Origin: Trichomonas vaginalis G3 | Lineage: Eukaryota > Parabasalia > Trichomonadida > Trichomonadidae | Direction of reading: 5' to 3' | Length of the DNA stretch: 64,000 nt | Assembly: GCF_026262505.1 (NCBI RefSeq) | Contig: NC_067206.1 | Span: forward strand, 29,961,896 to 30,025,895 | Shown: positions 63,137 to 64,000 of the stretch, piece by piece | Layout: each line of letters begins with the position of its first letter | Position numbering within the stretch: the stretch's first letter is position 1 | Translations under genes and position numbers: made by a program | Notes under the pieces: generated by a model | Database searches by the model: none | Seen by the model: only the letters and a program-made list of their open reading frames with translations | What the model was told of the DNA's origin: nothing

Positions 63137-63195
63137 AAAAATAATGTTTATGTTAGAATGTTAGATCTAACACGTTTTCTAACCACTTTTCTAAC
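63137..63195. repeat. Internal copy of a TIR segment
   Basis: About 50 bases (AATGTTTATGTTAGAATG, then TTAGATCTAACACGTTTTCT) repeat the inner part of the TIR at about 54,270-54,325 in the same orientation. They lie between the integrase and the next gene, 105 bases before its ATG, so a shared promoter or origin-type signal is possible. Confidence 0.65.
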
Positions 63196-63299
63196 ATGGT
63201 CTAAAACTCTCGAAAATCATGAATTTTTGACATTTCCTTATGAAAGAAAAATAACGCTAATTTTTTTCTAAGAAAAATTTTTATCTTGTATGTAAAGAT

Positions 63300-64000
63300 A
63301 TGATTTCAACAATCGGCACAACAACAATTCAAACTACAGCACCAAACTCGTTAGTCATGAATCCAACATCTATGTTAGTAGAGATGAAAAGCTTCATTCC
63401 TTCTTCATATACTTTTGAAACAAAAATCCAGAAGATAAAGCAAGAACTTTTAACAAGTAATTTAGACTGTACCGCACAGGATGAAGAAAATGAAGAATAT
63501 CTTTATGACATGCAGGACATTATTGACCATTTACCCAAATTGCCTGAAATCCAACAACAAAAGCTCACTATTCATGAATTCGATGAAATAGAAGTGAAAC
63601 CAACTGACTCAATAGAAATAAAGAAGTTCATACGTAAAGTAAATTATGAATTCCTTGGTTTTCATTGCAACCATAAAGTTATGGACAAAGATTGCGACAT
63701 GGTTTATAAGAATGTTTCTGACATATATAAATCTGAAGAATTTAAGACCTACGATAACTTTGTTTCATTAGTTGCTGAATGTGTTTGGGAAATAAGAGAT
63801 AAAGATAGAAGAGGCAAAGTATGGAACGAACAACTAAGACCCGCTATGTTTGAGTTAAAGAAAACCATTGACGCCTTAGTTGTTTTAGCAGGTCAAATTT
63901 CAATGTATAACGCAAAAATGAACCCGCAATGTTCAAAATGTAAGGCAGCGATGAGGAAATATAACTACTCCGTCAAAGAGATAGAACGTATGAGAAACGA
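63300..64000 (+). CDS. Polinton gene, start only (runs off the window)
   Basis: Open from ATG 63300 to the window edge, 233 codons. It begins MISTIGTTTIQTTAPNSLVM and is helical and charged. It contains a possible zinc-binding set of Cys/His (FLGFHCNHKVMDKDC; MNPQCSKCKAAMRKY). No polymerase or protease motif has appeared by the edge. By position it could be a replication-related gene, but that is a guess. Confidence 0.55.
   Translation, partial: MISTIGTTTIQTTAPNSLVMNPTSMLVEMKSFIPSSYTFETKIQKIKQELLTSNLDCTAQDEENEEYLYDMQDIIDHLPKLPEIQQQKLTIHEFDEIEVKPTDSIEIKKFIRKVNYEFLGFHCNHKVMDKDCDMVYKNVSDIYKSEEFKTYDNFVSLVAECVWEIRDKDRRGKVWNEQLRPAMFELKKTIDALVVLAGQISMYNAKMNPQCSKCKAAMRKYNYSVKEIERMRN

Larger units (their letters stand above)
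53765..64000. mobile_element. Polinton/Maverick stretch B (left part; runs off the window)
   Basis: Begins with a TIR (53765-54358, AGTTAGTATGG...) directly after the host TCAGT. Parts in order: a 94-codon frame in the TIR, a basic/hydrophobic minor virion protein, a 65-codon frame, a 223-codon frame, packaging ATPase, a 167-codon frame, a 204-codon frame, an 83-codon frame, a 254-codon minor-capsid candidate, collagen-like protein, coiled-coil protein, collar-type fibre, integrase, and the start of a further gene. DNA polymerase B, protease and the second TIR are not in the window. About five to eight breaks can be seen; several genes look whole. TIR similarity (about 98%) and the clean duplication say it is young. 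Confidence 0.93.

Noticed and set aside
1-64000. tRNA and rRNA genes
   Set aside because: I looked for T-loop (GGTTCRAATCC) and rRNA-like stretches on both strands and saw none; the GATTCAAATC near 2.6 kb is part of the hairpin duplication.

Overview
The window is AT-rich nuclear DNA from a trichomonad protist, most like Trichomonas vaginalis. The clues are intronless genes with a TCAYTW initiator (Inr) a few bases before the ATG, DUF3447/ankyrin proteins, a BspA-like leucine-rich surface protein remnant, a Pmp-like (GGA[IV]/FxxN repeat) surface protein, a bacterial-type NlpC/P60 peptidase, a Tvmar1-like mariner and two stretches of Polinton (Maverick). Species assignment is inferred from these families and not from a marker gene.

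Layout. 0.5-13.3 kb: host genes (ubiquitin-like protein, NlpC/P60, a 1,462-residue coiled-coil protein, a Rad23-like shuttle factor, a DUF3447 protein) separated by palindromic, MITE-like repeats. 13.8-14.5 kb: the 3' end of a surface-protein gene, cut by a Polinton end. 14.5-23.65 kb: Polinton stretch A (capsid, integrase, tail-fibre-like protein, Dam-like methyltransferase; badly broken, with a short assembly gap). 23.7-26.9 kb: gene-poor, with one GC-rich inverted-repeat element. 26.9-32.5 kb: host remnants (pseudokinase with an in-frame stop, beta-helix-like surface proteins, BspA-like fragment) and a multi-branched palindrome. 32.5-46.5 kb: intact-looking host genes (a large Q-rich coiled-coil protein, NTMT1-like N-terminal methyltransferase, coiled-coil protein, MFS transporter, ankyrin protein). 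47.2-53.76 kb: the 5' part of a Pmp-like, Thr/Ser-rich surface protein gene, interrupted by a mariner. 53.77-64.0 kb: Polinton stretch B (TIR, packaging ATPase, minor virion-like proteins, collagen-like and collar-type fibres, integrase), which runs off the window.

The main result is structural. The host gene fragment left of Polinton A (minus strand) and the one left of Polinton B (plus strand) end in the same 5-base sequence (TCAGT, read in the gene's direction), are in the same codon phase, and are complementary parts of one gene: signal/Pmp/Thr-rich region versus membrane anchor and tail. They look like the two flanks of a single Polinton insertion that were later separated by an inversion with one breakpoint inside the element, or by misassembly. 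The Polinton pieces carry a virion gene set plus two unusual cargo types: a phage collar-like fibre with KADKNHTH repeats and a Dam-like adenine methyltransferase. Several Polinton genes end in strong hairpins. The host part holds several self-complementary elements, including a perfect T-shaped three-way palindrome at 2019-2080.
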